Positions 35,457 to 44,137 of a stretch of DNA of 47,368 bases are shown here, in pieces (positions within the stretch are counted from its first letter, which is position 1; each line of letters begins with the position of its first letter). The notes under the pieces were generated by a model. The model worked only from the letters and a program-made list of their open reading frames with translations, did no database searches and had not been told where the DNA came from. The position numbers were made by a program, and so were the translations under genes. The stretch spans positions 1 through 47,368 of the forward strand of contig JAJFKN010000047.1 in assembly GCA_021773195.1 (NCBI GenBank), written 5' to 3'. Source of the DNA: Gammaproteobacteria bacterium. GTDB lineage: Bacteria > Pseudomonadota > Gammaproteobacteria > JAKBBU01.

Positions 35457-37016
35457 TTAAGTACTGCCAAAGCAGGTTGCAAGCTTTGAGAGCCAACCAC
35501 AAGGTTTGTCTTCGGATGTAGTTTGGATATCCACTGGAGAGGCCTCCACATCACGTCTACAACCATTGAAAGCGGAGTGAGTGTGCAGAGCCTCCAGATT
35601 TGTATCAGTAAGAACTAGGCTAGAGTCCGAGAGTGACTTTTTGGCTCGTTGTACTTTTTCTATATTACCTGTGGTCACATCGGTTTGAGAAAAAGAAGCT
35701 TGATTGATCAGAGCCTGTAAATTTGCCCATAACATGGTAATGATGGCGGCCTGGATACCCCTGGGTATCCATGAACTGAAAGCACCTAAATAAGAAAAAT
35801 AACCATTTTCATAGGCGGTCTCTGTCACAAAGCGAAAGCCAATGCTGGTAAAGTAACTGCCAAAGAAAGCCGCTATGGTGAACAGCACCAGTTTAATGAC
35901 GGCATCGCGGTCACTGGCTTGTGCTTTTTCATAGGTGGTGAAGGCGGTTTTAAAAAAATCTTTGGGTAAATAAAAAATATTCAATTCATAAAAAAGTAAC
36001 GTTAATGCCGTAGCAAAGGCGCCAAAGGTAAAGGAGAAGTTATTCTGGTAATTGGCACTTTCCCCCAGGTCCGCGCACTTGACTACGCATGTGATGTTTT
36101 CGAGGCCTGCAACGGCTTGGGGTATGAGGCCGAGCATGATGGGTGGCGCGGTTGCTAGGACTAACAATCCGCCTAATGAGGGCGCCAAGTATTGTAAGAA
36201 TAAAATCCGATAGCTATTATTATTTGAAAGCACTTGCCAGCGATCAGTTACGCCATTCAGATAACGAATTAATGCATCAGTACCAGCGCCTTCAGGCAGC
36301 GGCTCGGTTATATCAACTGTGGAATCCGCTAATAGTTCTAGCCTTTTTAAGTGAGATTGTTTTAACCGCCAATTAACGTCAGCGGTATTTTTAAAGAAAA
36401 GCTTGGCTCCAAAAAAACGAGTGGTGAAATAAACCAACAAACCTGCTATAAAGGCAACAGCTTCACCATAGGGGGCGGCAAATGAAAAAGCTTTGGCGAC
36501 AATTTCAGCAAAAATAAAACTGGTCAAAATGGACCAAATAAAAAGAGCCAGTTCTAAGGGTAGCCATTTTTCAGCGCTTGAAAGAGTGCAAAAGAATAAA
36601 TGGCCCAGTCCTTGAAAGGTTCTTATAACCAGGTCTATGGCTGCCATGAAGGAAGGAAAAAAGAATCGATTATTTAAATAGGTAAGCACAACTTCAGTGC
36701 ATGTGAAAGCTATGCCCCCGAAAACTGATGCCTGCCAAGAGGCCTCGGACAAAAGATTCAACAATTCTTGCGGCGTTTGTAAGGTCCCAGCACCGGATTC
36801 AGTACTGTCTGATAGGGCCGCTAAGCCGCTTAGCGCTGCGGTAAAAGCTGCAAGTGTCATGCAGGCAATCATTTTGCTTGATGTAAGGCATAAGCTTGGG
36901 GCGAAGGTATTAAAGTCTACAGAATCATCAGACTCCACCAAAGGTGAGGATTCTGCATCTCTGGAAAGCTCTGTAAAACCGTCAAGACATTCTCCTGAGG
37001 TTGTCTCTCTTTGCAT
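35457..37016 (-). CDS. Polytopic membrane protein of unknown family
   Basis: A 519-residue protein with an acidic, soluble N terminus (about 45 residues) and roughly eight to ten membrane segments in groups, such as LELALFIWSILTSFIFAEI, AVAFIAGLLVYFTTRFFGA and YLAPSLGGLLVLATAPPIML. A 60-residue Ser/Thr-rich soluble tail ends in WLSKLATCFGST. I do not recognise the family and see no transporter signature. aggagg lies eight bases before the ATG, inside the end of the upstream MFS gene, whose stop is four bases away. It is the last gene of a four-gene operon, so it probably works with the exporter and kinase. A secreted membrane-targeted effector is another possibility. Confidence 0.75.
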   Translation of the reverse strand: MQRETTSGECLDGFTELSRDAESSPLVESDDSVDFNTFAPSLCLTSSKMIACMTLAAFTAALSGLAALSDSTESGAGTLQTPQELLNLLSEASWQASVFGGIAFTCTEVVLTYLNNRFFFPSFMAAIDLVIRTFQGLGHLFFCTLSSAEKWLPLELALFIWSILTSFIFAEIVAKAFSFAAPYGEAVAFIAGLLVYFTTRFFGAKLFFKNTADVNWRLKQSHLKRLELLADSTVDITEPLPEGAGTDALIRYLNGVTDRWQVLSNNNSYRILFLQYLAPSLGGLLVLATAPPIMLGLIPQAVAGLENITCVVKCADLGESANYQNNFSFTFGAFATALTLLFYELNIFYLPKDFFKTAFTTYEKAQASDRDAVIKLVLFTIAAFFGSYFTSIGFRFVTETAYENGYFSYLGAFSSWIPRGIQAAIITMLWANLQALINQASFSQTDVTTGNIEKVQRAKKSLSDSSLVLTDTNLEALHTHSAFNGCRRDVEASPVDIQTTSEDKPCGWLSKLATCFGST

Positions 37017-37020
37017 ACGA

Positions 37021-38244
37021 TTATCCTCCTGTAGGAATCATTCTTGTGAGCAAATAACTTGTTATACTGAGTAGAGATAAAATCAAAAAAGTAACCGACA
37101 AACAATATTCATGGTTCACATTATAATGGGAAACCAGGGCGCTGACGATGGCCACACCTATTAGGATAGCGGAACCAATCAGTGCACTGGCATAGCCTTT
37201 TTCAGCAAAGGTATCCAAGGCATAGGCAAAGCAGTTAGGGTAAATAAAACCAAGACTAAAGAGGCTCAAGCATACAAAACTCATTAAGCTGGTGACATTG
37301 AACCAATGCATGATGGCCGCCGTTAGCAAGCCAGTGGCAGCTGCTAACATTAAGAGTAAACCTATAATGATTAGGGAATGTATACCTAAACGTTTGACTA
37401 AATAACTATTGAAGGTGGCGCCAAAAAAATAAGAAACCCCCAAAAGAAGCAGCAATTGCCCGTATTTGATCACCGGCACATGTAATGTGTTTTGTAACAA
37501 AAAAGGGCCTACCACATTGAAAGCAATCATGGTGCCATAGGCTAGTATTAGGCAACACAGGGCGCAGACAAATTTCCCATGGGAGAATAACGCCATGTAT
37601 TTTTTAGCTACGAAGGAAAAAGATAATTGTTGCGTGGGGCGCGATTTTGTTTCTGTAACAAAACAGCTAATCATGCAACATAAAAAGAAGGCATAAGCAG
37701 CCATAATGGCAAAATTAGCACGCCAGCCAATATAGTGCTGCAAATAAGCGCCAATCAATGGTGCACAAATCAGGGATAAGGCATAAATCATAGCTGAATA
37801 TGATGTCATTTTAGCTAATTGATGGCCTTTGAAAGTGTCGGCCAAAAGGGCGCTGGCTATGGTAAAGCCGCAACCAATCCCCAGGCCTTGGATAGCACGT
37901 AGCAATAATAACTGGGCTCCAGAATCTATGAACATGGATGCAAAACTGCTAAAAAAGAAGATGGTGATGCCTATTAAAAGTATGGGCTTTCTACCAAATC
38001 GGTCTGACAAGGGCCCATAAATTAGCTGGGCCAGTCCTAGACATAGAACATAGAGGGTTAAACTAAGTTGTAATAAATGAGGCGTAGTATGAAAAGCTTG
38101 TACCATGGCAGGCCATGAAGGTAAGTACACGTCAATAGCGAGTTGTGGTAAAGGGTAAATCAATAATACAGATAAGACAAATAACCAGGGGGCGGTTTTC
38201 CCTGTGCTGGGTAACTCGTCATTTAAGGCTTCAGCTTTCATCAA
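37021..38244 (-). CDS. Bcr/CflA-type MFS drug/metabolite exporter
   Basis: A 407-residue transporter with twelve predicted helices. The first helix ends in AIDVYLPSWPAM, a Bcr/CflA hallmark. The helix 2-3 loop is GPLSDRFGRKPILLIG, and the antiporter motif of helix 5 appears as LICAPLIGAYLQ. Members expel drugs, dipeptides or sulfonamides by proton antiport. Its start overlaps the kinase gene by 14 bases, so it is in the same operon; in that setting export of a product of the first gene is a fair guess. Substrate unproven. Confidence 0.9.
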   Translation of the reverse strand: MMKAEALNDELPSTGKTAPWLFVLSVLLIYPLPQLAIDVYLPSWPAMVQAFHTTPHLLQLSLTLYVLCLGLAQLIYGPLSDRFGRKPILLIGITIFFFSSFASMFIDSGAQLLLLRAIQGLGIGCGFTIASALLADTFKGHQLAKMTSYSAMIYALSLICAPLIGAYLQHYIGWRANFAIMAAYAFFLCCMISCFVTETKSRPTQQLSFSFVAKKYMALFSHGKFVCALCCLILAYGTMIAFNVVGPFLLQNTLHVPVIKYGQLLLLLGVSYFFGATFNSYLVKRLGIHSLIIIGLLLMLAAATGLLTAAIMHWFNVTSLMSFVCLSLFSLGFIYPNCFAYALDTFAEKGYASALIGSAILIGVAIVSALVSHYNVNHEYCLSVTFLILSLLSITSYLLTRMIPTGG

Positions 38245-39394
38245 TAATATCGTCTGTTAGTGGCAATCTGAAGGGGAGCAATATGGTAAAAGCACTACCT
38301 TTGTTGGTTTGGCTAGTTAAGTGTATATCGCCATCCAACTCCGTGACGAATTGTTTAACAATCCTTAACCCCAAACCTTGTCCTTTATAGATGCCTTGAT
38401 TACTGGGGGTACCTCTGGTGAAGCGCTCGTAAATAATATTACGCTTGTCTTTAGGTATGCCAATGCCCGTATCTTCGATAATAAACTTAATGATACAGCT
38501 CCGACTGTTGGTGTGTGTATTTTCTAGGATGACAGAGGTTTTTATAGCGCCTTCGTTGGTGAATTTGATGGCATTGCTCAGCAAGTTTAATAAAATACGT
38601 TTGATACGATAGGGGTCGCCTTGAATCACGTTTGGTAAGTTTTCATCATAGTCTAATGAAAAATCCAATTTTTTATGGGCAGCGGCTACGGACTCAATTT
38701 TTATGGCACTATCCACCACATCAAAAAGCTTAAAAGATTTTTCCATGACGGGAATGCTACCGTGTTCCACTTTAGAAAACTCTAAAATACTATCGCAATA
38801 ATCCAATAATTCTTTAGCGCAATTGGAGATTCCCGTTAAAAATTCTTTTTTCTCCGGGTCTTCTTCACGTTCAGCTAATATGTTAGCAAAGCCCCAAACA
38901 CCATTAAAGGGTGTTCTTATGTCATGTTCCATGTTGTGGATGAATTCACTTTTTGCTTTATTAGAGGCTTCTGCTTTTTCTTTTGCGGCTTTTAAGGCAT
39001 TTTCCGTTTCTTTGAGCTTGGTGATATCCAAGGAATTCCCGATGACACCAATATTATTACCATAGGTGTCCTTTAGTGGGCTTTTAGCCGTGGTGAAATA
39101 CATGGTTTCACCACTTTGAATTTTTACAGTTTCTTCTAGAAAGATGGTTTGACCACTTTCCATGACATATTGGTCGTTGGCCTGAATTTTTTCTGCATTG
39201 TCAGGCCACAGGTCAAAGTCAGTTTTGCCAATGATGTCATCCAAGGAATTGAGGCCGGCAGTCTTCACCATGAATTGATTACAGCCTAAATAGCGACCTT
39301 CATTATCTTTCCAATACATACTCCCAGGCGTACAATCCATGACTTGGGCTAGATTTTTGGCAATGCTTTGTTCGCGTTCATCTAATGCATGCAT
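38231..39394 (-). CDS. Soluble PAS-domain sensor histidine kinase (orphan)
   Basis: A 387-residue cytoplasmic kinase. A PAS domain spans about 15-125 (GSMYWKDNEGRYLGCNQFM; the PAC-like IGVIGNSLDIT). A short coiled coil leads to the HisKA H-box FIHNMEHDIRTPFNG, with His157 followed by Asp rather than the usual Glu. The HATPase_c domain has N-box NLLSNAIKF (Asn274), G1 DTGIGIP and G2 KGQGLGLRIVK. There are no membrane segments and no receiver domain, and no response regulator gene lies nearby. PAS may bind a ligand or heme. The gene lies four bases after the SAHH-like gene, suggesting that gene's product or substrate as the signal. Confidence 0.93.
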   Translation of the reverse strand: MHALDEREQSIAKNLAQVMDCTPGSMYWKDNEGRYLGCNQFMVKTAGLNSLDDIIGKTDFDLWPDNAEKIQANDQYVMESGQTIFLEETVKIQSGETMYFTTAKSPLKDTYGNNIGVIGNSLDITKLKETENALKAAKEKAEASNKAKSEFIHNMEHDIRTPFNGVWGFANILAEREEDPEKKEFLTGISNCAKELLDYCDSILEFSKVEHGSIPVMEKSFKLFDVVDSAIKIESVAAAHKKLDFSLDYDENLPNVIQGDPYRIKRILLNLLSNAIKFTNEGAIKTSVILENTHTNSRSCIIKFIIEDTGIGIPKDKRNIIYERFTRGTPSNQGIYKGQGLGLRIVKQFVTELDGDIHLTSQTNKGSAFTILLPFRLPLTDDIIDES

Positions 39395-39398
39395 ACCG

Positions 39399-40766
39399 TT
39401 ACCCCATCACAACAGTTTTTGCTATGGTTTCAGGGGTAAGAGGCAACGGAATGCTATCGGAATGTCTGATAATGAAATCATTCAGTTCCTGTTTGCCTAA
39501 TCGGCATAAATGCCCTAGCTCTTTGAGATTTGTATTGTTTCTAGCGTATTCATGCAGAATAAGCCATTGGGCTTCGGGGGATAACATAAAGCTTTTAGGC
39601 GCAAAGTGGTCTGACTTCTCAAGACTCATTTCACAAGCAGAAAAACAAGCAAGCATAAGGGCCGCTCGCGTTGGCCAAATGTGTTGAGGAGGGACACTAT
39701 GGACTTCATTAGTAAAATTAATGGGGAAGCCGCCTTTGACCATTTCCAAGCTGCCGCCCTTGGGATTCTTATACTCAAAGGTTTGTAATGGATCGCTAGA
39801 TAAATGACGCTCATCTTTTTGAATGAATTTAAGTAGGCAGTTAAATTCATTATCTTTCGAACTGGTGCTAATTAGCCATTTTTTTTCTTCACAATGAAGT
39901 AAGGTGGATAGATTGGCTTTATCTAAGGTTATATCTTCACCCGTGCAACCCACGATGATATCGGCATTTTTCATTAAAGTGGATGACTTGTTGTATTTTC
40001 TGATTTGGTTGAAACTATCATGTTTTGAGTGGTTTCTATCGTGAACCATGACGGAGAAACCTTTTGCCGTGAAGCGCCTTGCCATTGCCTTGCCCATGGT
40101 GCCATAGCCAATGATGCCTACAGTAGGTTTAAAACTCGTGGTCATGGTTTTCTGTATCAAGGCTTCAATTTGGTGGATGATCAATGCTGCAACTTCCGGG
40201 TATTCTATTTTTGTTTTAGCAAAGGAACCGGCTACATCAATAATAGGGAAGGGAAGTCGTTTAAATAAAGGGTGATTGATGCCACTTTTGGTTTGTTCAA
40301 TGCCGATGATTCTTCCGGGCTTATTCAGCATAGTTAAACCATTTGGCTCATTAAAAAATAGTTTGGGCGTTGCACGCAACAAGTCGGAGCCATCATCAAG
40401 AATAATAATCAAATCAAACTTTTTTTTCTTTATTTTTTCCAGGGCTGCAAGCCAGATTTTCTGAACTTGCTTTTGTACATGGATATCGAAGTGTCCCTGT
40501 TCTAAACCACTGGGACTTGCAACATAGGTAAAGTCTAGGTCTTTTATTCTTTCTGCACTTTGGCTGTGGGTGGAATAGGCTTTGCCGCCAATAACAGCGT
40601 GAGTTAAACCATACTCTTTCATTACCACTAACATATCCACAGTAGTGCCAAGAATATGTTGCATACCTACTAATAAAACGTTTTTGAAGGTATCTTTCTT
40701 GGGGCCATGAAAGTCATGGCTTATTTTTCGCAATACCCCTGCAACATCAAAATCCTTCTTGATCAT
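39399..40766 (-). CDS. S-adenosylhomocysteine-hydrolase-like NAD-binding protein
   Basis: A 455-residue protein with the overall plan of S-adenosylhomocysteine hydrolase (SAHH), much diverged. LLVGMQHILGTTVDMLVVMK corresponds to the substrate region with His55 (here His37). ILDDGSDL matches ILDDGGDL, GIEQTKSGI matches GISEETTTG (Glu157), and FAKTKIEYP matches VTKSKFDN, keeping Lys184 while Asp190 and Asn191 have become Glu and Tyr. VGIIGYGTMGKAMA is the NAD-binding loop. The C-terminal Lys/Tyr arm that completes the neighbour's NAD site in true SAHH is missing. It probably binds NAD and a nucleoside-like ligand, but SAHH activity is doubtful. First gene of the operon; aagga lies seven bases before the ATG. 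Confidence 0.75.
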   Translation of the reverse strand: MIKKDFDVAGVLRKISHDFHGPKKDTFKNVLLVGMQHILGTTVDMLVVMKEYGLTHAVIGGKAYSTHSQSAERIKDLDFTYVASPSGLEQGHFDIHVQKQVQKIWLAALEKIKKKKFDLIIILDDGSDLLRATPKLFFNEPNGLTMLNKPGRIIGIEQTKSGINHPLFKRLPFPIIDVAGSFAKTKIEYPEVAALIIHQIEALIQKTMTTSFKPTVGIIGYGTMGKAMARRFTAKGFSVMVHDRNHSKHDSFNQIRKYNKSSTLMKNADIIVGCTGEDITLDKANLSTLLHCEEKKWLISTSSKDNEFNCLLKFIQKDERHLSSDPLQTFEYKNPKGGSLEMVKGGFPINFTNEVHSVPPQHIWPTRAALMLACFSACEMSLEKSDHFAPKSFMLSPEAQWLILHEYARNNTNLKELGHLCRLGKQELNDFIIRHSDSIPLPLTPETIAKTVVMG

Positions 40767-41030
40767 AATTTATCCTTCTGTAAGCTGTTAATTATTATTT
40801 TTGCAGCAGTCTTATTCAGCTCGATTTATTTAAGTTTAGTTTCATACATGCTCTTTGGCTTTTGATCGAATCCATCTGACCTCAAGCGGCCTAATGTTAC
40901 CATGGCCACCAATTGAAGGCAAAACAGTTCAAGCAAATGGCCGAGGAATTTAAATCTGGAAACTTAAGAGTGCTTTATTCTGCCACGTTAAGAAGGTATA
41001 GTTAACTTAGCAGTAGGGTAAGGGGTGAGC
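40767..41030. other. Divergent promoter region between the four-gene operon and pncC
   Basis: 264 bases between divergent starts. I found no convincing -35/-10 pair. The plus strand holds a 30-odd-codon frame ending at 41005 that reads like a protein tail (KQFKQMAEEFKSGNLRVLYS); with no start signal it may be a leftover of the gene that once lay between mutS and pncC, or chance. Confidence 0.3.
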
Positions 41031-41507
41031 ATGTTAGCAAAAAAATTAGGCGAACTACTTTTAAGCAAACATTGGACATTAGCCACGGCAGAATCTTGTA
41101 CCGCGGGCGGTGTTGCTTATGCTGTGACGCAAGTGCCTGGTAGTTCAGCGTGGTTTGAAGGTGGTTTTGTTACCTATTCAAATGCCGCAAAAAAAAGTAT
41201 GTTGGCTGTGCCCAAGGATATTTTGCAGACCCATGGTGCTGTCAGCGAAGCCACGGTTCGGGCTATGTCAGAAGGGGTTTTGGCTCATTCAGAAGCATCC
41301 ATCGCCATTGCCATCAGTGGCATTGCGGGGCCTGATGGTGGCACCCATGATAAGTCGGTGGGGTTAGTGTGGTTTGCCATTGCTGCTGAAGGCATGTCAA
41401 CTAAAGCTTGGCAACAGGTATTCTCTGGGGACAGAATCGCAGTGCGTGAGCAGGCCATCACTCAAAGTTTAGAACAGTTAATTAAAACATTAGAAAATTT
41501 AGGATAA
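41031..41507 (+). CDS. pncC: Nicotinamide-nucleotide amidohydrolase PncC (CinA C-terminal domain)
   Basis: A 158-residue enzyme that deamidates NMN to NaMN in the pyridine nucleotide cycle. The catalytic Ser is in ATAESCTAGGVAYA, and ISGIAGPDGG is the second hallmark. It has only the C-terminal domain of CinA, like E. coli PncC (YgaD). aggggtg lies before the ATG at 41031; a GTG two codons earlier overlaps that site, so I prefer the ATG. Its place upstream of recA is the classic gammaproteobacterial order, here separated from recA by an extra gene. Confidence 0.93.
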   Translation: MLAKKLGELLLSKHWTLATAESCTAGGVAYAVTQVPGSSAWFEGGFVTYSNAAKKSMLAVPKDILQTHGAVSEATVRAMSEGVLAHSEASIAIAISGIAGPDGGTHDKSVGLVWFAIAAEGMSTKAWQQVFSGDRIAVREQAITQSLEQLIKTLENLG

Positions 41508-41510
41508 ATT

Positions 41511-42854
41511 ATGAATAGACAACGACGTACTTCTCTCATGGAGACTTCCGTTAATGGGGCTAGGAAAGAACAGCTTAAAGAAATTGAAGACGCTATCAGT
41601 GAGGCAGAAGTTAGTAGTATGCAGCTACTTTCTTATTTGCAAGCTTTCAAAGAGACGGTGCAAACCACGGAAGATCAAAACCACGAAGGATTAGGAGAGG
41701 GGCCCATAGCCCTTTACATGGCATTTATTACCAAGGTTTCAGGCGTCTTTACTTTATTTGAGGCAGAGAAACAGTGGGTCTCTGAACGGAGGGATGCAGT
41801 GCAAGGAGATGTAAAGCAAGAAGAAGAAAGGATATTAGACGGCTATGAAGCGGTCTTAATGTCTCGCTACAATGAAATGGGCACTACCTTTGCTAATTAT
41901 TTAGTGGATTATTTTATTCTTATGCCTTGGAGTGAATCATTACATAGTTTTCTTATGAGAGCCGACTCGGATTTTCAGTGGATGCCTGATGTGATGAGAG
42001 GGGTATTTACCCAGTTGATGACTCGGCACTACAACCCGAGATTGACAGAGCTTTCTTTTACGGATACTTCAGTATTTGCGAATGTTTGCCGGTCTAGCTA
42101 TCTATTTCGACGCTTTATTAGGCATTATGCTTACTTGGAAATTTCTTTGTCATATGCGCCTGATGTGGTTGAAGTATCACTAAGAAAATTTATTTTAAAG
42201 GCCAATACAGTTTTCTTAGCTTTGGCCATTGAGCAGTTGAATAGTAAGCCTCATAGAATGATGTTTCAGACAATAAAGTTGGAAGTGTCTCGCTTAATGG
42301 AAAATCTCGATGCTGGCTCATTGATGTTGACTAGTGAATTTATAGAGAAATTAAAGGCATTCCTTGGCCGATGGGAAATCATGGATGAAGAAGCGCTTCA
42401 TAGGATTTTTTGCGAGGTTCAAGTACGTAGCCCCAGCCCAGAAATGGGTAGTCCCTTTGAGAGCAGCGCTCTTTCAATCAGTCCTGTGGGCTCATCTTTA
42501 GAGCGAACTAAGCGAACTATGGAGTCAAGGGCATCCACTGGTAGGATCAACGCAGCAACGCCCCCCGTGAGTTTGCTTTCCAGCAGTTTGAGTCCAACAA
42601 ATGGTTTTAATCCAGGCCGAGGTCGCATGAGCTCTTTCACTAGGGCGCCTGATCCTACTATGCGCTTTAGGGAGCCTACTCATGATTATGATGGCACGCT
42701 TTCCCGAAGTCTTCCTGCTGGCGGCATGTTTCTGCCTGATGGAAGAGCTCCAAGACGGTCTTCAGCAGATAGCCCCTCAACTAACAGCACGACCGCTACC
42801 TCCGAGGCCATTGACATCCCTGGAGCTCGTAGAGGAAGCTTTGGATTTGACTAA
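41511..42854 (+). CDS. Uncharacterised two-part protein, helical with disordered tail
   Basis: A 447-residue protein of no family I recognise. Residues 1-300 are mostly helical, with coiled-coil potential near 18-50 (ARKEQLKEIEDAISEAEVS) and long hydrophobic-aromatic helices (SYLFRRFIRHYAYLEISLSY). Residues 305-447 are Ser/Pro/Thr-rich and probably disordered (SPSPEMGSPFESSALSIS), with repeated basic-Ser spots such as PRRSSA and ARRGSF that look like kinase sites. No signal peptide. agga sits just before the pncC stop and the ATG is three bases after it, so it is cotranscribed with pncC. The architecture fits a type IV effector, but that is inference. Confidence 0.78.
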   Translation: MNRQRRTSLMETSVNGARKEQLKEIEDAISEAEVSSMQLLSYLQAFKETVQTTEDQNHEGLGEGPIALYMAFITKVSGVFTLFEAEKQWVSERRDAVQGDVKQEEERILDGYEAVLMSRYNEMGTTFANYLVDYFILMPWSESLHSFLMRADSDFQWMPDVMRGVFTQLMTRHYNPRLTELSFTDTSVFANVCRSSYLFRRFIRHYAYLEISLSYAPDVVEVSLRKFILKANTVFLALAIEQLNSKPHRMMFQTIKLEVSRLMENLDAGSLMLTSEFIEKLKAFLGRWEIMDEEALHRIFCEVQVRSPSPEMGSPFESSALSISPVGSSLERTKRTMESRASTGRINAATPPVSLLSSSLSPTNGFNPGRGRMSSFTRAPDPTMRFREPTHDYDGTLSRSLPAGGMFLPDGRAPRRSSADSPSTNSTTATSEAIDIPGARRGSFGFD

Positions 42855-42915
42855 TCCTCTGCCAATTCCCTAGCCCTAATGTGTGAGCTTTTTCCTATAG
42901 CTTGCCCAGCACAAT

Positions 42916-42933
42916 GGGGCTAGGCTAAGCCCC
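42916..42933 (+). terminator. Hairpin after the 447-residue protein gene
   Basis: ggggct/agcccc with a six-base loop lies about 60 bases past the stop, with flanking caca/tgtg able to extend the stem. No U-run follows, so termination is uncertain; it may isolate recA from the upstream genes. Confidence 0.4.
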
Positions 42934-42978
42934 TGGAACTGTGTGATAATGGTCTACTTGAATGGCTGGGAATGGCCA

Positions 42979-43006
42979 TTGACTGTACACAGGGTTGGGA
43001 TACCAT
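42979..43006 (+). promoter_or_regulatory. Candidate recA promoter
   Basis: TTGACT (42979-42984) and TACCAT (43001-43006) are spaced by 16 bases, 67 bases before the recA ATG. The -35 matches five of six and the -10 four of six positions. No CTGT-N8-ACAG LexA box overlaps it; ctgtacacag at 42983-42992 has the outer halves but lacks the central spacing. Confidence 0.4.
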
Positions 43007-43073
43007 ATTGGATTAACTGAAACTGATGTTGGGCATTTGTGCTCAGTGTTGATTAATACCGTGAGGGATAGAC

Positions 43074-44123
43074 ATGAGTAAGATGAATGAAGATAAAGAA
43101 CGGGCGCTGAGTGCTGCATTAGGACAGATTGAACGTCAATTTGGTAAAGGCAGTATCATGCGTATGGGCGACCCTAATACGGTGGGTAATATTGAAGCAA
43201 TTTCTACTGGATCTTTAGGCTTGGATGTGGCTTTAGGCATAGGTGGCTTCCCTAAAGGTCGTGTGGCAGAAATTTATGGTCCTGAGTCTTCCGGTAAAAC
43301 CACCCTCACATTACAAACCATTGCCCAGTGCCAGAAAAATGGCGGCACAGCGGCTTTCGTGGATGCTGAACATGCGTTGGATCCTGTCTATGCAGGAAAA
43401 CTGGGTGTGGATGTGGACAATTTATTGGTTTCTCAACCCGACACAGGGGAGCAAGCCTTAGAAATTACCGATATGCTGGTGCGGTCTGCAGCGGTGGATA
43501 TGATTGTTGTGGATTCCGTCGCAGCCTTAACACCTAAAGCTGAAATTGAAGGGGATATGGGTGATTCTCATATGGGTTTGCAAGCGCGTTTAATGTCTCA
43601 AGCGTTGCGAAAACTCACAGCCAATATCAAACGCTCTAATACGTTAGTGATTTTTATTAACCAAATTCGTATGAAGATTGGTGTTATGTTTGGTAACCCT
43701 GAAACCACAACAGGTGGTAATGCATTAAAATTCTATGCTTCTGTGCGTTTGGATATTCGTCGTACTGGCGCCATTAAAAAGGGCGATGAAATTTTAGGTA
43801 ATGAAACCCGCGTAAAAGTGGTGAAAAACAAAGTGGCACCACCTTTCAAGCAAGCTAATTTTGATATTCTCTATGGTGAAGGTATTTCTCGCCATGGGGA
43901 AATTATTGATATGGGTGTGGCGCTGAAATTTGTGGAAAAAGCCGGTGCTTGGTACAGTTATGAAGGCACACGAATTGGCCAAGGTAAAGATAATGTGCGT
44001 AATTATCTAAAAGAACATCCTGAAATTTCCGATGAAATTGAACAAAAAGTTCGAGCTGAATTGCTCACCAAAGCGGAACCTCAAGTGGAAGAAACTGCAG
44101 TATTGGAAGAGGACGAAGCCTGA
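43074..44123 (+). CDS. recA: Recombinase RecA
   Basis: A 349-residue RecA. Walker A is GPESSGKTT (69-77), the L1 region is [18 protein letters not shown]2 follows [18 protein letters not shown], and the acidic tail ends EEDEA. It catalyses strand exchange and homologous recombination. gaggga lies before the ATG. The recX frame begins at or just after the recA stop. No LexA-type operator is evident upstream, consistent with reports that Legionella-type bacteria lack a LexA-controlled SOS response. Confidence 0.98.
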   Translation: MSKMNEDKERALSAALGQIERQFGKGSIMRMGDPNTVGNIEAISTGSLGLDVALGIGGFPKGRVAEIYGPESSGKTTLTLQTIAQCQKNGGTAAFVDAEHALDPVYAGKLGVDVDNLLVSQPDTGEQALEITDMLVRSAAVDMIVVDSVAALTPKAEIEGDMGDSHMGLQARLMSQALRKLTANIKRSNTLVIFINQIRMKIGVMFGNPETTTGGNALKFYASVRLDIRRTGAIKKGDEILGNETRVKVVKNKVAPPFKQANFDILYGEGISRHGEIIDMGVALKFVEKAGAWYSYEGTRIGQGKDNVRNYLKEHPEISDEIEQKVRAELLTKAEPQVEETAVLEEDEA

Positions 44124-44137
44124 AATTAGCTACAGAA

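Noticed and set aside
40276..40464. Phase-variable A8/T8 tract in the SAHH-like gene
   Set aside because: The run of eight near 40420 is short and common in moderately AT-rich genes; it is weaker evidence than the C11 tract in tamB.
42983..42992. LexA operator upstream of recA
   Set aside because: The CTGT and ACAG halves are separated by two bases rather than eight, so it cannot be a standard SOS box.
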